Part shown: in pieces, positions 6,980-7,063 of the stretch
Position numbering within the stretch: position 1 is the stretch's first letter
Layout: each line of letters begins with the position of its first letter
DNA from: an uncultured Bacteroidota bacterium
Lineage (GTDB): Bacteria > Bacteroidota > Bacteroidia > 2-12-FULL-35-15
Length of the DNA: 7,063 nt
Reading direction: 5' to 3'
NCBI GenBank assembly: GCA_903833025.1
Contig: CAILDT010000540.1
Span: 1-7,063 of the forward strand
Notes under the pieces: generated by a model
Seen by the model: the letters and a program-made list of their open reading frames with translations, nothing else
Database searches by the model: none
What the model was told of the DNA's origin: nothing
Translations under genes and position numbers: made by a program

Positions 6980-7055
6980 CAATTGACCCCCTCAATTGAT
7001 ATAACTCAAAATCAAATTTGATACCCTCCAATTAACAATTGACACCCTACAACAA
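6980..7055. repeat. Degenerate CAATTGA / ACCCT direct repeats
   Basis: Three imperfect copies of a roughly 20-base unit occur at 6980-6999, 7014-7033 and 7036-7055. Each has an (A)ATTGA-like half followed by a C-run ending CCT or CCTA and then CAA or CAATT. CAATTGA itself occurs exactly at 6980-6986, 6993-6999 and 7036-7042, and TCAAATTTGA (7012-7021) is a further palindrome. Function is unknown; they might be operator-like sites for a gene beyond the window, or decayed repeats. Similarity in AT-rich intergenic DNA can be chance. Confidence 0.3.
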
Positions 7056-7063
7056 ACATTTGA

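Noticed and set aside
7013..7063. -7-like boxes CAAATTTG (7013-7020) and AACATTTG (7055-7062)
   Set aside because: Each has a mismatch in the TA positions, and no TTG lies at an acceptable spacing (nearest spacers about 13-14 or 27 bases), so a promoter is not supported.
6810..7063. CRISPR array, tRNA or small RNA gene in the final spacer
   Set aside because: The repeats are too degenerate and irregularly spaced for CRISPR, there is no cloverleaf, and no promoter precedes the palindrome to mark it as a separate RNA gene.

Overview
The window looks like a housekeeping stretch of an AT-rich Bacteroidota chromosome. Three things point there: two promoter-like sequences matching the Bacteroidota -7 consensus TAnnTTTG, start codons preceded by A/T-rich sequence rather than Shine-Dalgarno motifs, and the long (662-residue) form of IspG that is usual in that phylum. 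The species cannot be named from this sequence.

Bases 3-3845 carry a tightly packed suf iron-sulfur cluster assembly operon on the + strand: an A-type carrier (SufA/IscA family), SufB, SufC and SufD. Gaps are 2 and 14 bases, and sufC and sufD overlap by one base. All motif residues I checked (carrier cysteines, SufB Cys/His/Glu, SufC ATPase motifs, SufD Cys/His) are present, so the scaffold should be functional. The operon promoter lies outside the window. The cysteine desulfurase (sufS) and its activator (sufE), often next to sufD in this phylum, do not follow it here.

A 52-base gap after sufD holds a good Bacteroidota-type promoter. It is followed by a GTG-started gene for a ten-helix drug/metabolite transporter family (EamA) permease of unknown substrate (3898-4797). 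A second -7-like box overlaps the stop codon of that gene and sits just upstream of ispG (4821-6809). IspG is the [4Fe-4S] enzyme of the MEP isoprenoid pathway, a natural client of the Suf machinery, although the intervening promoter argues for a separate transcription unit. A three-unit 7-base tandem repeat sits in frame inside ispG in what appears to be a variable loop.

Bases 6810-7063 are non-coding. They begin with a GC-rich island containing a long interrupted palindrome (about 6869-6951) that includes a terminator-like hairpin plus T-run, and end with degenerate CAATTGA/ACCCT repeats. This palindromic element is the least explained structure in the window. I see no evidence of a defence system, CRISPR array, prophage, insertion sequence or RNA gene, and no undescribed multi-gene system.
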